Source of the DNA: Hyphomicrobiales bacterium
Lineage (GTDB): Bacteria; Pseudomonadota; Alphaproteobacteria; Rhizobiales; Rhizobiaceae
Length of the DNA: 64,000 nucleotides
Direction of reading: 5' to 3'
NCBI GenBank assembly: GCA_900468065.1
Contig: UBTA01000011.1
Span: 96,797 to 160,796, forward strand
Shown piece by piece: positions 29,649 to 38,687 of the stretch (position 1 is the first letter of the stretch; every line of letters starts with the position of its first letter). The notes beneath the pieces are model-generated. The model did no database searches. It saw only the letters and a list, made by a program, of their open reading frames with translations, and was not told the DNA's origin. The position numbers and the translations under genes were made by a program.

Positions 29649-29670
29649 TCCTGGCTGGATATCGATACGG

Positions 29671-29705
29671 AAAAGCCCGGCGCAGCCCCCTGCGCCGGGC
29701 TTTTT
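29671..29705 (+). terminator. Intrinsic terminator of the MHS transporter
   Basis: AAAAGCCCGGCGCAG and CTGCGCCGGGCTTTT form a long perfect stem followed by T residues. Confidence 0.92.
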
Positions 29706-29742
29706 GCGAGACGGGAAGGCTATTGCACATTCACCGTTGCAA

Positions 29743-29776
29743 CAAAAAAAGCCCCGTCATCGCTGACGGGGCTTTT
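29743..29776 (-). terminator. Intrinsic terminator of carD
   Basis: AAAAGCCCCGTCA / TGACGGGGCTTTT with a 4-base loop. On the minus strand seven T residues follow, so it mainly ends carD transcription. Confidence 0.92.
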
Positions 29777-29800
29777 GATGTAGACGCTGCATGAAGGTGC

Positions 29801-30370
29801 TTACGCAGCTTCTTCCTGCGCTTCGTCTTCTTCGATGGCCTTGCCGCGCTTCGGCCCCTTGTTGAGGTTGGCTTCGACGAGGCGGACAGCTTCGGTTTCC
29901 GACATTTTGTTCACGGCTGCGATTTCGCGCGCCATGCGGTCAAGCGCAGCTTCGTAAAGCTGACGTTCGGAATAGGACTGCTCCGGCTGGTTTTCAGCAC
30001 GATACAGGTCGCGAACGACCTCGGCGATCGATATCAGGTCACCGGAATTGATCTTTGCATCATATTCCTGCGCACGGCGGGACCACATGGTCCGCTTGAC
30101 GCGTGCCCTGCCCTGAACGACCTTCAATGCACGCTCGACGAAATCAGTCTCAGAGAGCTTGCGCATGCCAATGGAGACGGCCTTTGCTACCGGCACCTTG
30201 AGACGCATCTTGTCCTTTTCGAAATCGATGACAAACAGTTCGAGCGACATGCCCGCAACCACCTGGTCTTCAATTGCTACAATTTGTCCAACGCCGTGGG
30301 CTGGGTAAACGATCGATTCACCGGTCTTGAATCCATGGCGTGTTGAAGATTTTTTCTGCTGGGTCGTCAT
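29801..30370 (-). CDS. carD: CarD family transcriptional regulator
   Basis: 189-aa protein that binds RNA polymerase beta subunit and stabilises open promoter complexes. The N-terminal CarD/TRCF-interaction domain begins with FKTGESIVYPAHGVGQI and continues with VIDFEKDKMRLKVP; the C-terminal helical DNA-binding part contains VKRTMWSRRAQEYDAK. The final 20 residues are acidic. Start at 30370 (MTTQQKKSS) with GGGAG 12 bases upstream. The frame extends further upstream, but without similarity to CarD. It follows fdxA on the same strand with a 400-bp leader. Confidence 0.93.
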   Translation of the reverse strand: MTTQQKKSSTRHGFKTGESIVYPAHGVGQIVAIEDQVVAGMSLELFVIDFEKDKMRLKVPVAKAVSIGMRKLSETDFVERALKVVQGRARVKRTMWSRRAQEYDAKINSGDLISIAEVVRDLYRAENQPEQSYSERQLYEAALDRMAREIAAVNKMSETEAVRLVEANLNKGPKRGKAIEEDEAQEEAA

Positions 30371-30777
30371 TCGTTTCAAAAACTCCCTGTTACGCTCCCG
30401 GCAACAAGCCGGGGCCGGGTCAGTCAGGCCCGGGATGGACGGGGGCACCGTCGGGTGACTCCATGCTGATCCAATCCAACGGTCATCAAATCGATCTTCT
30501 GCAGGGCGATCACACACAAGCAACTGCCGTTGCGTATTTGGGGTCAGCCGCGCAGTGGGATTCTTTTGCTTTCGTGATGGTTTTTCGGGCACACGCAAGT
30601 GCCACGATGTGGATCAGTTTTTAGACCCTATCATAAAAAACTGCAGAAATCAATAATTTGCTTTACAACGGCCATCAAGGCCAACCAGCCCGTCACGGAC
30701 ATGGTTAAGCCATGATTCCCCAAATTTCGCCATCTTTTGCAGCCGGGAATCAACCGGCTGCTAGACCCTTGCCTGCG
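30371..30777. other. Long carD leader region
   Basis: The 407-bp stretch between fdxA and carD carries no supported gene. Close to carD it is GC-rich with several possible stems (for example CCGGGTC/GGCCCGG around 30415-30440); near fdxA it is AT-rich. A dyad GCAGCCGG/CCGGCTGC is at 30739-30761 without a T-run. It probably holds a separate carD promoter and 5' leader. Confidence 0.4.
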
Positions 30778-31116
30778 TCAGTCGCCCTGACCGGGCTTCG
30801 GCGAAAAGTATTTTTCGTACTTGCCTTCTTCGCCGTCCATTTTCTTGGCTTCCGGCATCTCATCACGCTTGACGGTGATGTTGGGCCATTGTGTGGCGAA
30901 GTCGGCATTGACCTTCAGCCACATGTCGAGGCCCGGTTCGGTATCCGGCTTGATGGCGCCTGCCGGACATTCCGGCTCGCAGACGCCACAGTCGATGCAC
31001 TCGTCAGGATGAATGACCAGGAAATTTTCGCCTTCGTAGAAGCAGTCCACCGGGCACACTTCGACGCAATCGGTATATTTGCAGCGTATGCAATTGTCGG
31101 TCACGACATACGTCAT
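30778..31116 (-). CDS. fdxA: Seven-iron type ferredoxin FdxA
   Basis: 112-aa electron carrier. The N-terminus [20 protein letters not shown] and [14 protein letters not shown] carry the cysteines for one [3Fe-4S] and one [4Fe-4S] cluster in the order seen in Azotobacter FdI-like ferredoxins; the C-terminal 50 residues form the usual extension. The start at 31116 has GGAG 6 bases upstream. It lies in the conserved run helicase - S4 protein - fdxA - carD, all on the minus strand. Confidence 0.95.
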   Translation of the reverse strand: MTYVVTDNCIRCKYTDCVEVCPVDCFYEGENFLVIHPDECIDCGVCEPECPAGAIKPDTEPGLDMWLKVNADFATQWPNITVKRDEMPEAKKMDGEEGKYEKYFSPKPGQGD

Positions 31117-31334
31117 GAGGTACTCCAGCGATTTCTCACGTTTGACGGCAGATAGGAACCACAAGGGAGGCCCGCTTATCGGCAATCCGTTCGGGGATAC
31201 CAGCCCGCCAACGTCTTTCGTGACGCAACATGGCTGCTCATTTACCCCGTGAGGTAAAGGCTTTGCGGGGGCTTTGCAAGAATAATCCATGCGCCAAACA
31301 GCCGCCTGGCGGGACAGTTTTCTAATCCTGTTTT

Positions 31335-31748
31335 CTATTCCTCATGCCAGCCCGATCGCAACCTGTCGATGCCGCGCCGTTCCTTCTTGGTCGGCCGGCC
31401 GCTGCCACGTTCGCGAGTCGCCTGATCGAAAGCATTCGGCTTTTCGCCGGGAACAACCGCCGGCGTCAGATCGTCATAGAGAAGGCGGGCTTCCTCATAG
31501 GGGCCGCGGCGGACGCCGGGAAGCAGAACGCGGACGATGGTGTCGCGCCGGTCAAGCGACACGACAACAACATCGCCGGCTTTCAGTGCATGCGATGGCT
31601 GGGTGATACGGTCGCCGTTGACCTTGATATCGCCGGACTCGATCGCCTTCTGGGCGATCGAGCGGGTCTTTTGCAGGCGCGTAAAGAACAGCCATTTGTC
31701 GAGACGCTGGCGGAGAACCGGCAGGGACTGAGGCTGTTTTTTACCCAT
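31335..31748 (-). CDS. hslR: S4-domain RNA-binding protein, Hsp15 family
   Basis: 137 aa. The S4 domain lies at residues 12-60 ([19 protein letters not shown] ... [19 protein letters not shown]). Hsp15 of E. coli binds stalled 50S subunits with nascent chains and aids their recycling; this rhizobial member has a longer, basic C-terminal tail ([20 protein letters not shown]) that may contact rRNA. It starts 16 bases after the helicase stop, so the two are very likely one transcript. Confidence 0.88.
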   Translation of the reverse strand: MGKKQPQSLPVLRQRLDKWLFFTRLQKTRSIAQKAIESGDIKVNGDRITQPSHALKAGDVVVVSLDRRDTIVRVLLPGVRRGPYEEARLLYDDLTPAVVPGEKPNAFDQATRERGSGRPTKKERRGIDRLRSGWHEE

Positions 31749-31764
31749 GCTGTTACCTTGGGCC

Positions 31765-34700
31765 TTATTTCTTCATCTGCTCCTTCAGAGCAGCGAGCTT
31801 GGCGAAAGGCGAATCCGGATCCATCGGCTTTTCCTTGCGCGGCGGACGGGCCTCGAACTTTGCAGCCTGCGGCTTAGCGCCGCGGTCGTTGCGATCTGGA
31901 CGATCCTGGCGGTCGCCCTTCTCCTGCCGTGGGCCGCCCTGGGGCTTGCCAGCGTCGCGGCCGCGATTGCGGTCAGGCCTGCCGCCACCACCCGGCTTGC
32001 GATTGTCATCGCGACCGTCGCGACGGCCTTCACCCTCACGGCGCGGCTCGCCGCCTTCGCGGCGGGCTTCACCCTGCGGTGCCCGGTTGTTGCCACCACG
32101 GCGATCACCCTGCGGGCGTCCACCGGTGCGCTGGTTGTCGTTGCGGCTGCCTGGGCGCCACAGAAGAACCGGCTTGGCTTCGACCGGTTCGGCCAGCTCG
32201 CCAGCCTGCTCGGCAATGACGACCTGTTCTGTCGCCGTTGCATCGGCTTCAGCAGGGGCGTCGGCTTCAGCGGTTACATCGGTTTCTGCAACGCCGGCAG
32301 CAGGCTCTGCTGCCTGTTCCGGTGCCGCTTCAGCAGCATGCGGCTCTTCGCCCGCTGCGTCCGCGTCATCGTGATCGGCGGTTTCAGCCGGTGCGTCGGA
32401 CGCTACAGCGTCCGTTGCCGGTGCGGCCGATCCGGACTGCGCGGCGAGGAAAGCCGCAGCTTCCTCGACCTTGACGGCATCGGCCCGGTAACCGAGACCC
32501 TTGAGGATCTCTTCCATATCATCCGGCGTCGCACCCAGAATCGAAAGCATCGCCGTCGTCGCAGTAAAGCGGCGGCCATCATAGGCACCGTCCGGACGCG
32601 CTGTCGTACCCGGCTTCCACTGCAAAAGCGGACGGATCAGGTCGGCGAGGCGCTCGAGGATATCGATACGGACGGCACGCTTTCCAAGGAAGCGGAAACC
32701 GGCCAGCTTGTAGAAGGTGCGCTCATAGGTCGGATCGGTGACCACCGAGGTGCGGCCAGCGGCGAGAACAGGGATCAGATCGCCGTAGCCCGGCTTGTCG
32801 AGACCGTCATTCTTCAGCGCCCAGAGCAGGGTGATGAGTTCTGCCGGAGCAGGCTTCAAAAGGGCCGGCATGAAAATGTGATAGGCGCCGAAGCGGATGC
32901 CGTGGCGGCGGATGGAGGCGCGTGCTTCCTGATCCAGCGACTTGACGTCATCGGCGACATCGCGACGGAACATCACACCAAGGTTTTCCACCAGCTGGAA
33001 AGCCAGACCCTTGGCGAGACCTTCAAGGTCTTCGGCGCGCGACAGATCGTCGAGCGGCTTCAGCACCGTCGAAATGTGATGATTGACGAAGCGCTCGATG
33101 CGGGCGAGCACGTGCTCACGGGCATTGCCCTGCAGCTGCTCGTCGGCGAGCAACAACACGCGCGGACGCATGATATGGTCGCTGGCTGTCAGCTTGGCCA
33201 CGGGATCGCCGAGCCAGCGCACGAGACCATCCGACGACAAGGCCAGATCGGCATTGCCCGCCGCATGCAGCCGTGCTGCCCGCGCTTCGAACTCGAGAGC
33301 CAACGCCTTTTGCGCGGCCCCTTGAGCGGCGCGCGCGTCAAGACCATCTGCCACTGTTGCCAGCGTGAAACGGAACCCGGCCAATTGTCCCACATGATGA
33401 CCTTCAACGAAGACATCGCCATTTACACTGATTTCAGCTTCCAACATCGCATTCTCTCTCAGGCGCTTCATGAGCACAGATGTCCTGCGATCAACAAAGC
33501 GTTTCGTCAACCTTTCATGTAACGCGTCAGACAATCGATCTTCGATTTCCCGCGTCTTTTCTTGCCAGTGTGTCGGATCGGCAAGCCATCCCGGACGGTT
33601 GGACACATAGGTCCATGTCCTTATTTGTGCAATTCTCGCGGACAATGTATCGATTTCACCGTCCGTATGGTCCGCGCGGCGAACCTGTTCGGCCATGAAA
33701 TCTTCATTCACTGTGCCACGCCGGACGAGATCGGCATAGATCGTCGAAATCAGATCGGCATGTTGCGCCGGCGTTATACGCCGGTAGTCGGGAAGCGCAC
33801 AGGCCTCCCAGAGTTTTTCTACACGCTCCGGTGTGGTTGCGACACTGGTAACCTCCGGATAGCGCGAAAGATAGTCCAAAGCCTGCTGATCGACCGCCGG
33901 TAGGGCCCGTGTGAGCCCGTGGACAGCGGGTGCAGCGTCCAGGCTCTTCTTCAGAGCCTGTATGGAAGAATAGTTGAGCGACTTGGAGCGCCACTGAAGG
34001 ACACGAACCGGATCGAACTGATGTGATTCGATCCGGTGGACCAGCTCGTTGTCGAACGGCTCGACCCGCGAGGTGACACCAAAGGTGCCGTCACGCAGGT
34101 GACGTCCGGCGCGTCCGGCGATCTGCGCCAGCTCGCCGGGATTGAGATCGCGGAACTGGTAACCGTCATATTTCCGCCCCTGCGCAAAGGCGACGTGATC
34201 GACATCGAGGTTGAGCCCCATGCCGATCGCATCGGTCGCCACCAGATATTCGACATCGCCGGCCTGATAGAGCGCCACCTGGGCATTGCGCGTCCGCGGC
34301 GACAAGGCGCCGAGCACGACAGCGGCCCCGCCGCGCTGGCGGCGGATCAGTTCGGCGATCGCATAAACCTCCTCGGCCGAAAACGCGACGATCGCCGTGC
34401 GTTGCGGCAGGCGGGTGATCTTCTTGGAGCCGGCATAGAGAAGCTGCGACAGACGCGGACGCTCGACGACGGTGATGCCGGGCAGCAGATGTTCGAGGAT
34501 CGGCCGCATGGTCGCGGCACCCAAAAGCAACGTCTCGACACGCCCACGCAGATGCATCAGCCGGTCGGTGAAGATATGACCACGCTCCAGATCGCCGGCC
34601 AGCTGCACCTCGTCGATGGCGACGAAGGCGGCCTTGGTCTCGCGCGGCATGGCTTCGACGGTACAGACCGAGAAACGCGCCATATGCGGGCTGATCTTTT

Positions 34701-34953
34701 CCTCACCGGTGATCAGCGCGACATTGTGGGCGCCGACCTTTTCGACGACACGCGTATAGACTTCTCGCGCCAAAAGGCGCAGCGGCAGGCCAATGACGCC
34801 GCTTTCGTGCGCAATCATGCGCTCGATCGCGTAATGCGTCTTGCCGGTATTGGTGGGGCCGAGCACCGCGATCACGCCGCGGCCGCTCAAGATCATCGGT
34901 TGGTCAGGCACTATATCGATCCTGCGCACTTTCAGTCTGTGAAAGCCATTCAA
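31765..34953 (-). CDS. Suv3-like DExH RNA helicase with charged low-complexity tail
   Basis: 1062-aa superfamily 2 helicase related to mitochondrial Suv3. Motif I GPTNTGKTHYAIERM is at residues about 32-46, motif II AIDEVQLAGD follows, then TDAIGMGLNLDVDHVAF and motif VI QIAGRAGRHLRDGT. From about residue 870 the sequence turns into an Ala/Glu/Asp-rich stretch and then a Gly/Arg/Asp-rich tail (GGNNRAPQGEARREGGEPRR and similar) typical of disordered RNA-binding tails. Mitochondrial Suv3 works with an exoribonuclease in RNA decay, so a degradosome-like role is plausible. An alternative start is Met20. Confidence 0.9.
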   Translation of the reverse strand: MNGFHRLKVRRIDIVPDQPMILSGRGVIAVLGPTNTGKTHYAIERMIAHESGVIGLPLRLLAREVYTRVVEKVGAHNVALITGEEKISPHMARFSVCTVEAMPRETKAAFVAIDEVQLAGDLERGHIFTDRLMHLRGRVETLLLGAATMRPILEHLLPGITVVERPRLSQLLYAGSKKITRLPQRTAIVAFSAEEVYAIAELIRRQRGGAAVVLGALSPRTRNAQVALYQAGDVEYLVATDAIGMGLNLDVDHVAFAQGRKYDGYQFRDLNPGELAQIAGRAGRHLRDGTFGVTSRVEPFDNELVHRIESHQFDPVRVLQWRSKSLNYSSIQALKKSLDAAPAVHGLTRALPAVDQQALDYLSRYPEVTSVATTPERVEKLWEACALPDYRRITPAQHADLISTIYADLVRRGTVNEDFMAEQVRRADHTDGEIDTLSARIAQIRTWTYVSNRPGWLADPTHWQEKTREIEDRLSDALHERLTKRFVDRRTSVLMKRLRENAMLEAEISVNGDVFVEGHHVGQLAGFRFTLATVADGLDARAAQGAAQKALALEFEARAARLHAAGNADLALSSDGLVRWLGDPVAKLTASDHIMRPRVLLLADEQLQGNAREHVLARIERFVNHHISTVLKPLDDLSRAEDLEGLAKGLAFQLVENLGVMFRRDVADDVKSLDQEARASIRRHGIRFGAYHIFMPALLKPAPAELITLLWALKNDGLDKPGYGDLIPVLAAGRTSVVTDPTYERTFYKLAGFRFLGKRAVRIDILERLADLIRPLLQWKPGTTARPDGAYDGRRFTATTAMLSILGATPDDMEEILKGLGYRADAVKVEEAAAFLAAQSGSAAPATDAVASDAPAETADHDDADAAGEEPHAAEAAPEQAAEPAAGVAETDVTAEADAPAEADATATEQVVIAEQAGELAEPVEAKPVLLWRPGSRNDNQRTGGRPQGDRRGGNNRAPQGEARREGGEPRREGEGRRDGRDDNRKPGGGGRPDRNRGRDAGKPQGGPRQEKGDRQDRPDRNDRGAKPQAAKFEARPPRKEKPMDPDSPFAKLAALKEQMKK

Positions 34954-35136
34954 GGCGTTTCAAAGCCGTTTCAACCGGCGGACAACACATGCCCACGCCA
35001 AAGCTTAAACGCAAGGGCGCAGTGTCATGAAACGTGCAAATGGGGCTTTCGGCCCATAACTTCCACCCTCCATGGCCGGAATCTGGAACAGCGGTGGAAC
35101 GAATCAGCGACGAAACGCAGACTCGAGCGGATTCAG

Positions 35137-35150
35137 GGTTTGTTCACCGC
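35137..35150 (+). repeat. 14-bp direct repeat, copy 1
   Basis: GGTTTGTTCACCGC; an identical copy lies 515 bp downstream, both within the GANTC-rich gap. Confidence 0.7.
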
Positions 35151-35651
35151 TAAATGTTGCTTTCTTAAGCCGGATTCGTACCAGATGCTGAATCGATATT
35201 TTCCATGCCAATTCTCCCGAAAAATGAACATTTCCCGCCAGACGAAAAGTAGGGGGAGTCTGAGATTCAGAATCCAAATAGCTGAATTTTTGGGAAAAAT
35301 TGACCGTGCTCGAATGAGAACAAAACACTCCAAAATATTAGTGGTTTTTAAAATAGTCCCCGGAACAAACCAAATACGAAGGGTGATTCGGCTGCGTTCG
35401 CGGCCTCTCTCGCAAAAGATATGGTACGAAAAAAGATGGACGCATCGAGGGAAGATGACATCCCTTTCGCCAGATTCCGATCAGGCTCAAAACCTCACAA
35501 TCACCCTCTGCGCAATCTCGCCTTTCCGAAAATCGCAGCGCGAAGACACGCGGCGCGAACAGCCGTTTTAGGCAATGTTACCGACCAGCATTAACACCTC
35601 AGCCAAATCAGGAACGAATCGGAGACGAATCACGGACATAACCTGTTTCCC

Positions 35652-35665
35652 GGTTTGTTCACCGC
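35652..35665 (+). repeat. 14-bp direct repeat, copy 2
   Basis: GGTTTGTTCACCGC, identical to 35137-35150. It is followed by an AT-rich stretch (TATATTGTATAAAATC). Confidence 0.7.
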
Positions 35666-35762
35666 GGTATATTGTATAAAATCAAATCGTTAACCATATG
35701 AAATGGTGGATAACTGCGGTTTCTCCCCCTCCCGATCCGGGCGCGTTAACCTTTCCGGAAAC

Positions 35763-35789
35763 GCAAAACGGCGCCCGTGAAGGCGCCGT
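35763..35789 (-). terminator. Intrinsic terminator of phaB
   Basis: ACGGCGCC (35768-35775) and GGCGCCGT (35782-35789) with a 6-base loop; on the minus strand TTTTGC follows. Confidence 0.8.
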
Positions 35790-35811
35790 CAGCAAACAAG
35801 GATCGGCTTGA

Positions 35812-36537
35812 TCAGACGAAGAACTGACCACCATTGGCCGAAATTGTCGAACCGGTGATGAAACCGGCATCATCGGATGCCAGGAACACGACGATCCGGG
35901 CAATTTCATCGGGTTCGCCAAGGCGGCCAACGGGGATTTGCGGGATGATGCGTTCGTTCAGCACCTTCTCCGGGATCGCCCGGACCATCTCCGTGCCGAT
36001 ATAGCCGGGGCAGACCGCATTGACGGTGATGCCCTTGGCAGCGCCTTCCTGGGCGAGTGCCTTGGTAAAGCCGAGGTCTCCAGCCTTTGCGGCCGAATAG
36101 TTCGCCTGGCCCATCTGGCCTTTCTGGCCATTGATCGAGGAAATGTTGATCACGCGTCCGAAATTGCGGTCGCGCATCCCGGTCCAGATCGGATGTGTCA
36201 TATTGAACAGCCCGGTAAGGTTGGTATCGACCACCTCGCCCCACTGCTCGGGCGTCATCTTGTGAAACATGGCATCGCGGGTGATGCCGGCATTGTTGAC
36301 CAGAATTTCGATCGGGCCGAGGTCGTCAACGACACGCGCGATGCCTTTGGTGCATTCCTTGTAGTCGGATACGTCCCATTTGTAGGTTGGAATGCCGGTG
36401 ACGGCGGTGAAGGCCTGCGCCTTTTCGTCATTGCCGGCGTAGGTCGCGGCGACCTTGTATCCAGCCCCCTTCAACGCGATGGATATAGCCGCGCCGATGC
36501 CGCGCGATCCGCCTGTGACCAATGCTACCCTGCTCAT
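35812..36537 (-). CDS. phaB: Acetoacetyl-CoA reductase
   Basis: 241-aa NADPH-dependent short-chain dehydrogenase making (R)-3-hydroxybutyryl-CoA for PHB. The Rossmann loop TGGSRGIGAAI starts at residue 8, NNAGITRD and the catalytic Ser/Tyr/Lys (INISSINGQKGQMGQANYSA with Y-S-A-A-K) are intact. The close match to PhbB-type reductases and the position right after phaA on the same strand (126 bp gap) fix the role. Start at 36537 follows GGGGGAGC; a terminator follows the stop. Confidence 0.95.
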   Translation of the reverse strand: MSRVALVTGGSRGIGAAISIALKGAGYKVAATYAGNDEKAQAFTAVTGIPTYKWDVSDYKECTKGIARVVDDLGPIEILVNNAGITRDAMFHKMTPEQWGEVVDTNLTGLFNMTHPIWTGMRDRNFGRVINISSINGQKGQMGQANYSAAKAGDLGFTKALAQEGAAKGITVNAVCPGYIGTEMVRAIPEKVLNERIIPQIPVGRLGEPDEIARIVVFLASDDAGFITGSTISANGGQFFV

Positions 36538-36663
36538 CCGACTTGCTCCCCCTGTTGTATCTTTCTTGTTTCGACGCCGGCGCCCAAGGGCGCGGAACAG
36601 TTCTTCCGGCACTTGCCGTGAAGTTTGCTCCGGCCTCGAGGGCCGGAGTGATCGCCTAGCTTG

Positions 36664-37845
36664 TCACAACCGTTCGACGCACATGGCAACACCCATGCCG
36701 CCACCGATGCAGAGCGTTGCCAGCCCCTTGGAGACGCCGCGGCGCGTCATTTCGAACAGAAGCGTATTCAGTACCCGTGCACCGGACGCGCCGATCGGGT
36801 GGCCGATGGCGATGGCGCCGCCATTGACGTTGACGATGGAGGTATCCCAGCCGAGATCCTTGTTGACGGCGCAGGCCTGAGCAGCAAAAGCCTCGTTGGC
36901 CTCGACAAGATCGAGATCGGCGACCGACCAGCCGGCCTTTTCGAGCGCTTTGCGCGAAGCCGGGATCGGCCCGGTACCCATGATCTGCGGATCGACGCCG
37001 GCCGTTGCCCAGGAGACGATACGGGCCAGCGGCTGGATACCCCGGCGTCCGGCTTCCGCCTCGGTCATCAGCAGCGTTGCGGCGGCACCGTCATTCAGGC
37101 CCGAAGCGTTGGCAGCCGTGACCGTGCCTTCCTTGTCGAAGGCAGGGCGCAGTTTCGTCATTGATTCCAGTGTTGCGCCATGGCGGATATATTCGTCCTG
37201 ATCGACGGTGACGTCGCCCTTGCGGCCCTTGACGATGAAGGGAATGATCTCGTCGGCAAAACGTCCGGCCTTCTGGGCGGCTTCCGCCTTGTTCTGCGAA
37301 CCAAGTGCAAAAAGATCCTGATCTTCACGCGAAAGCTGCCACTTCTTGGCGACATTCTCGGCCGTCGTTCCCATGTGATAGCCGTAGAAGGCGTCGGTCA
37401 GGCCATCCTTGATCATGGTATCGACCATCTTGAAATCGCCCATCTTGACGCCGCCGCGCAGGTGCGCGCAGTGCGGCGCCATCGACATCGATTCCATGCC
37501 GCCGGCAACGATGATCTTGGCATCGCCGGTTGCAATCTGCTGCATGCCGAGCGCCACAGCGCGCAGGCCCGAGCCGCAGAGCTGGTTCATGCCCCAGGCT
37601 GTCGCCTCCTGCGGGATACCCGCCTTCATCGCCGCCTGGCGGGCGGGGTTCTGGCCTTCGCCGGCTGAAAGGACCTGACCGAGGATGACTTCATCGACTT
37701 CGGCAGCTTCGACGCCGGCGCGCTCAAGCACGCCCTTGATGACGGCAGCGCCAAGCTCATGGGCAAGCGTGTTGGCAAAGGAGCCGTTGAACGATCCAAC
37801 TGCGGTTCGGCCCGCGCTGGCGATGACGATAGAGGGAGTGCTCAT
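36664..37845 (-). CDS. phaA: Acetyl-CoA acetyltransferase (beta-ketothiolase)
   Basis: 393-aa thiolase condensing two acetyl-CoA to acetoacetyl-CoA, the first PHB step. The nucleophile is Cys90 in LCGSGLRAV, the second cysteine Cys379 in [10 protein letters not shown], and the histidine sits in [11 protein letters not shown]. The start at 37845 ([10 protein letters not shown]) is preceded by GAGGAAAC. The upstream open frame to 38016 runs through the divergent promoter region and is not coding. The phaR gene is transcribed away from it, with a perfect palindrome between. Confidence 0.96.
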   Translation of the reverse strand: MSTPSIVIASAGRTAVGSFNGSFANTLAHELGAAVIKGVLERAGVEAAEVDEVILGQVLSAGEGQNPARQAAMKAGIPQEATAWGMNQLCGSGLRAVALGMQQIATGDAKIIVAGGMESMSMAPHCAHLRGGVKMGDFKMVDTMIKDGLTDAFYGYHMGTTAENVAKKWQLSREDQDLFALGSQNKAEAAQKAGRFADEIIPFIVKGRKGDVTVDQDEYIRHGATLESMTKLRPAFDKEGTVTAANASGLNDGAAATLLMTEAEAGRRGIQPLARIVSWATAGVDPQIMGTGPIPASRKALEKAGWSVADLDLVEANEAFAAQACAVNKDLGWDTSIVNVNGGAIAIGHPIGASGARVLNTLLFEMTRRGVSKGLATLCIGGGMGVAMCVERL

Positions 37846-37935
37846 CAGATGTTTCCTCGTTCTTTTTTTCGCAATTGCTGAAGACTGGCAAAGGTCACCG
37901 CGCAAGTCAAACGCCTTGATGCAATCTCGTCCCGA

Positions 37936-37949
37936 TGCAAAATTTTGCA
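37936..37949. promoter_or_regulatory. Palindrome in phaA/phaR intergenic region, likely PhaR operator
   Basis: TGCAAAATTTTGCA is a perfect 14-bp dyad in the 203-bp divergent region. PhaR-type repressors bind TGC/GCA-containing dyads near pha promoters, so autoregulation plus control of phaA-phaB is likely; the assignment is inference from location and symmetry. An ACCCGT/ACGGGT hairpin (37985-38001) lies in the phaR leader. Confidence 0.55.
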
Positions 37950-38048
37950 CCTGCGTCCACGCAACGCACAAAGAGATTGTCAGAACCCGTTTTTTACGGG
38001 TACTCTGGAAAAACATAATAAAGACGGGACCATGGGGAGGAGACCCAG

Positions 38049-38630
38049 ATGGCTAAACACGACGGTCAGATCGTAATCAAAAAATACGCCAACCGGAGGC
38101 TCTATAACACCGGAACGAGCACCTATGTGACGCTCGACGATCTCGCGGTGATGGTGAAAAAGGGAGAAGAGTTCACCGTACAGGACGCGAAGTCAGGCGA
38201 TGACATTACCCATTCGGTGCTGACACAGATCATTTTCGAGCAGGAATCCAAGACCGGCAACACACTTTTGCCGATCTCCTTCCTGCGCCAGTTGATCTCG
38301 TTCTACGGCGACCAGATGCAGATGGTGGTTCCGAGCTATCTCGAGCATTCGATGCAGGCCTTCACGGACCAGCAAGTGACGATGCGCGAACAGATCAACA
38401 AGGCCTTCGGCGATACGCCGCTCGGCAAGAACCTTTCTGTTCCGCTGCAACTGGTGGAAGAACAGGTCAAGCGCAACACCGACCTTTTCCATCAGGCCAT
38501 GCAGATGTTTTCGCCCTTCATGGCGGCAACGCCCGCTGCCAAGGAACCGCGCAAGGCGGAAGCCAAGGACATCGATGAACTGAAGGAACAGCTGCGCGCC
38601 CTGCAGACGAAGCTGGAAAATCTCGGCTGA
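38049..38630 (+). CDS. phaR: Polyhydroxyalkanoate synthesis repressor PhaR
   Basis: 193-aa DNA- and PHB-granule-binding repressor (AniA in Sinorhizobium). The PHB_acc_N domain with IVIKKYANRRLYNTGTSTYV, LDDLAVMVKKGEEF and DITHSVLTQII covers residues 9-70; two PHB_acc repeats with LLPISFLRQLISFYGDQMQ follow. The C-terminus (from 150) is Ala/Lys/Glu rich with a short coiled coil (DELKEQLRALQTKLENL). Divergent from phaA-phaB, which it presumably controls together with phasin genes elsewhere. Confidence 0.95.
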   Translation: MAKHDGQIVIKKYANRRLYNTGTSTYVTLDDLAVMVKKGEEFTVQDAKSGDDITHSVLTQIIFEQESKTGNTLLPISFLRQLISFYGDQMQMVVPSYLEHSMQAFTDQQVTMREQINKAFGDTPLGKNLSVPLQLVEEQVKRNTDLFHQAMQMFSPFMAATPAAKEPRKAEAKDIDELKEQLRALQTKLENLG

Positions 38631-38639
38631 CAAGCCTTC

Positions 38640-38673
38640 GTGCCGCGCCGCCGTCTCGACCGGCCCGCGGCAC
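38640..38673 (+). terminator. Hairpin after phaR
   Basis: GTGCCGCG (38640-38647) and CGCGGCAC (38666-38673) pair 10 bases after the stop. There is no T-run, so termination is uncertain. Confidence 0.4.
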
Positions 38674-38687
38674 CCTTCAAGGCTCTG

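Larger units (their letters stand above)
34954..35811. other. Gene-free AT-richer region with GANTC cluster
   Basis: 858 bp without a supported gene. GANTC, the site of the alphaproteobacterial cell-cycle methylase CcrM, occurs at 35079, 35101, 35120, 35130, 35173, 35190, 35256, 35264, 35270, 35385, 35473, 35616 and 35627: 13 sites in about 550 bp, where roughly 2 are expected by chance. The region also has AT-rich runs (35281-35360, 35660-35700), a 14-bp direct repeat, and one DnaA-box-like 9-mer (GGTGGATAA, 35705-35713, 8 of 9). It is bounded by the helicase start and the phaB terminator. Confidence 0.7.

Noticed and set aside
29671..29776. A CRISPR-like or tandem repeat array
   Set aside because: The two GC-rich repeats are simply back-to-back terminators of convergent genes with different stem sequences.
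34036..35571. 511-codon plus-strand frame running from the helicase gene into the intergenic region
   Set aside because: The first two thirds are antisense to the helicase; the rest is biased AT-rich sequence without ribosome site or domain. The GANTC region is therefore treated as non-coding.
35641..35713. A chromosomal origin of replication
   Set aside because: Only one imperfect DnaA box was found and no usual neighbours (hemE, parAB, gidA, repABC) are present. GANTC density alone does not make an origin.
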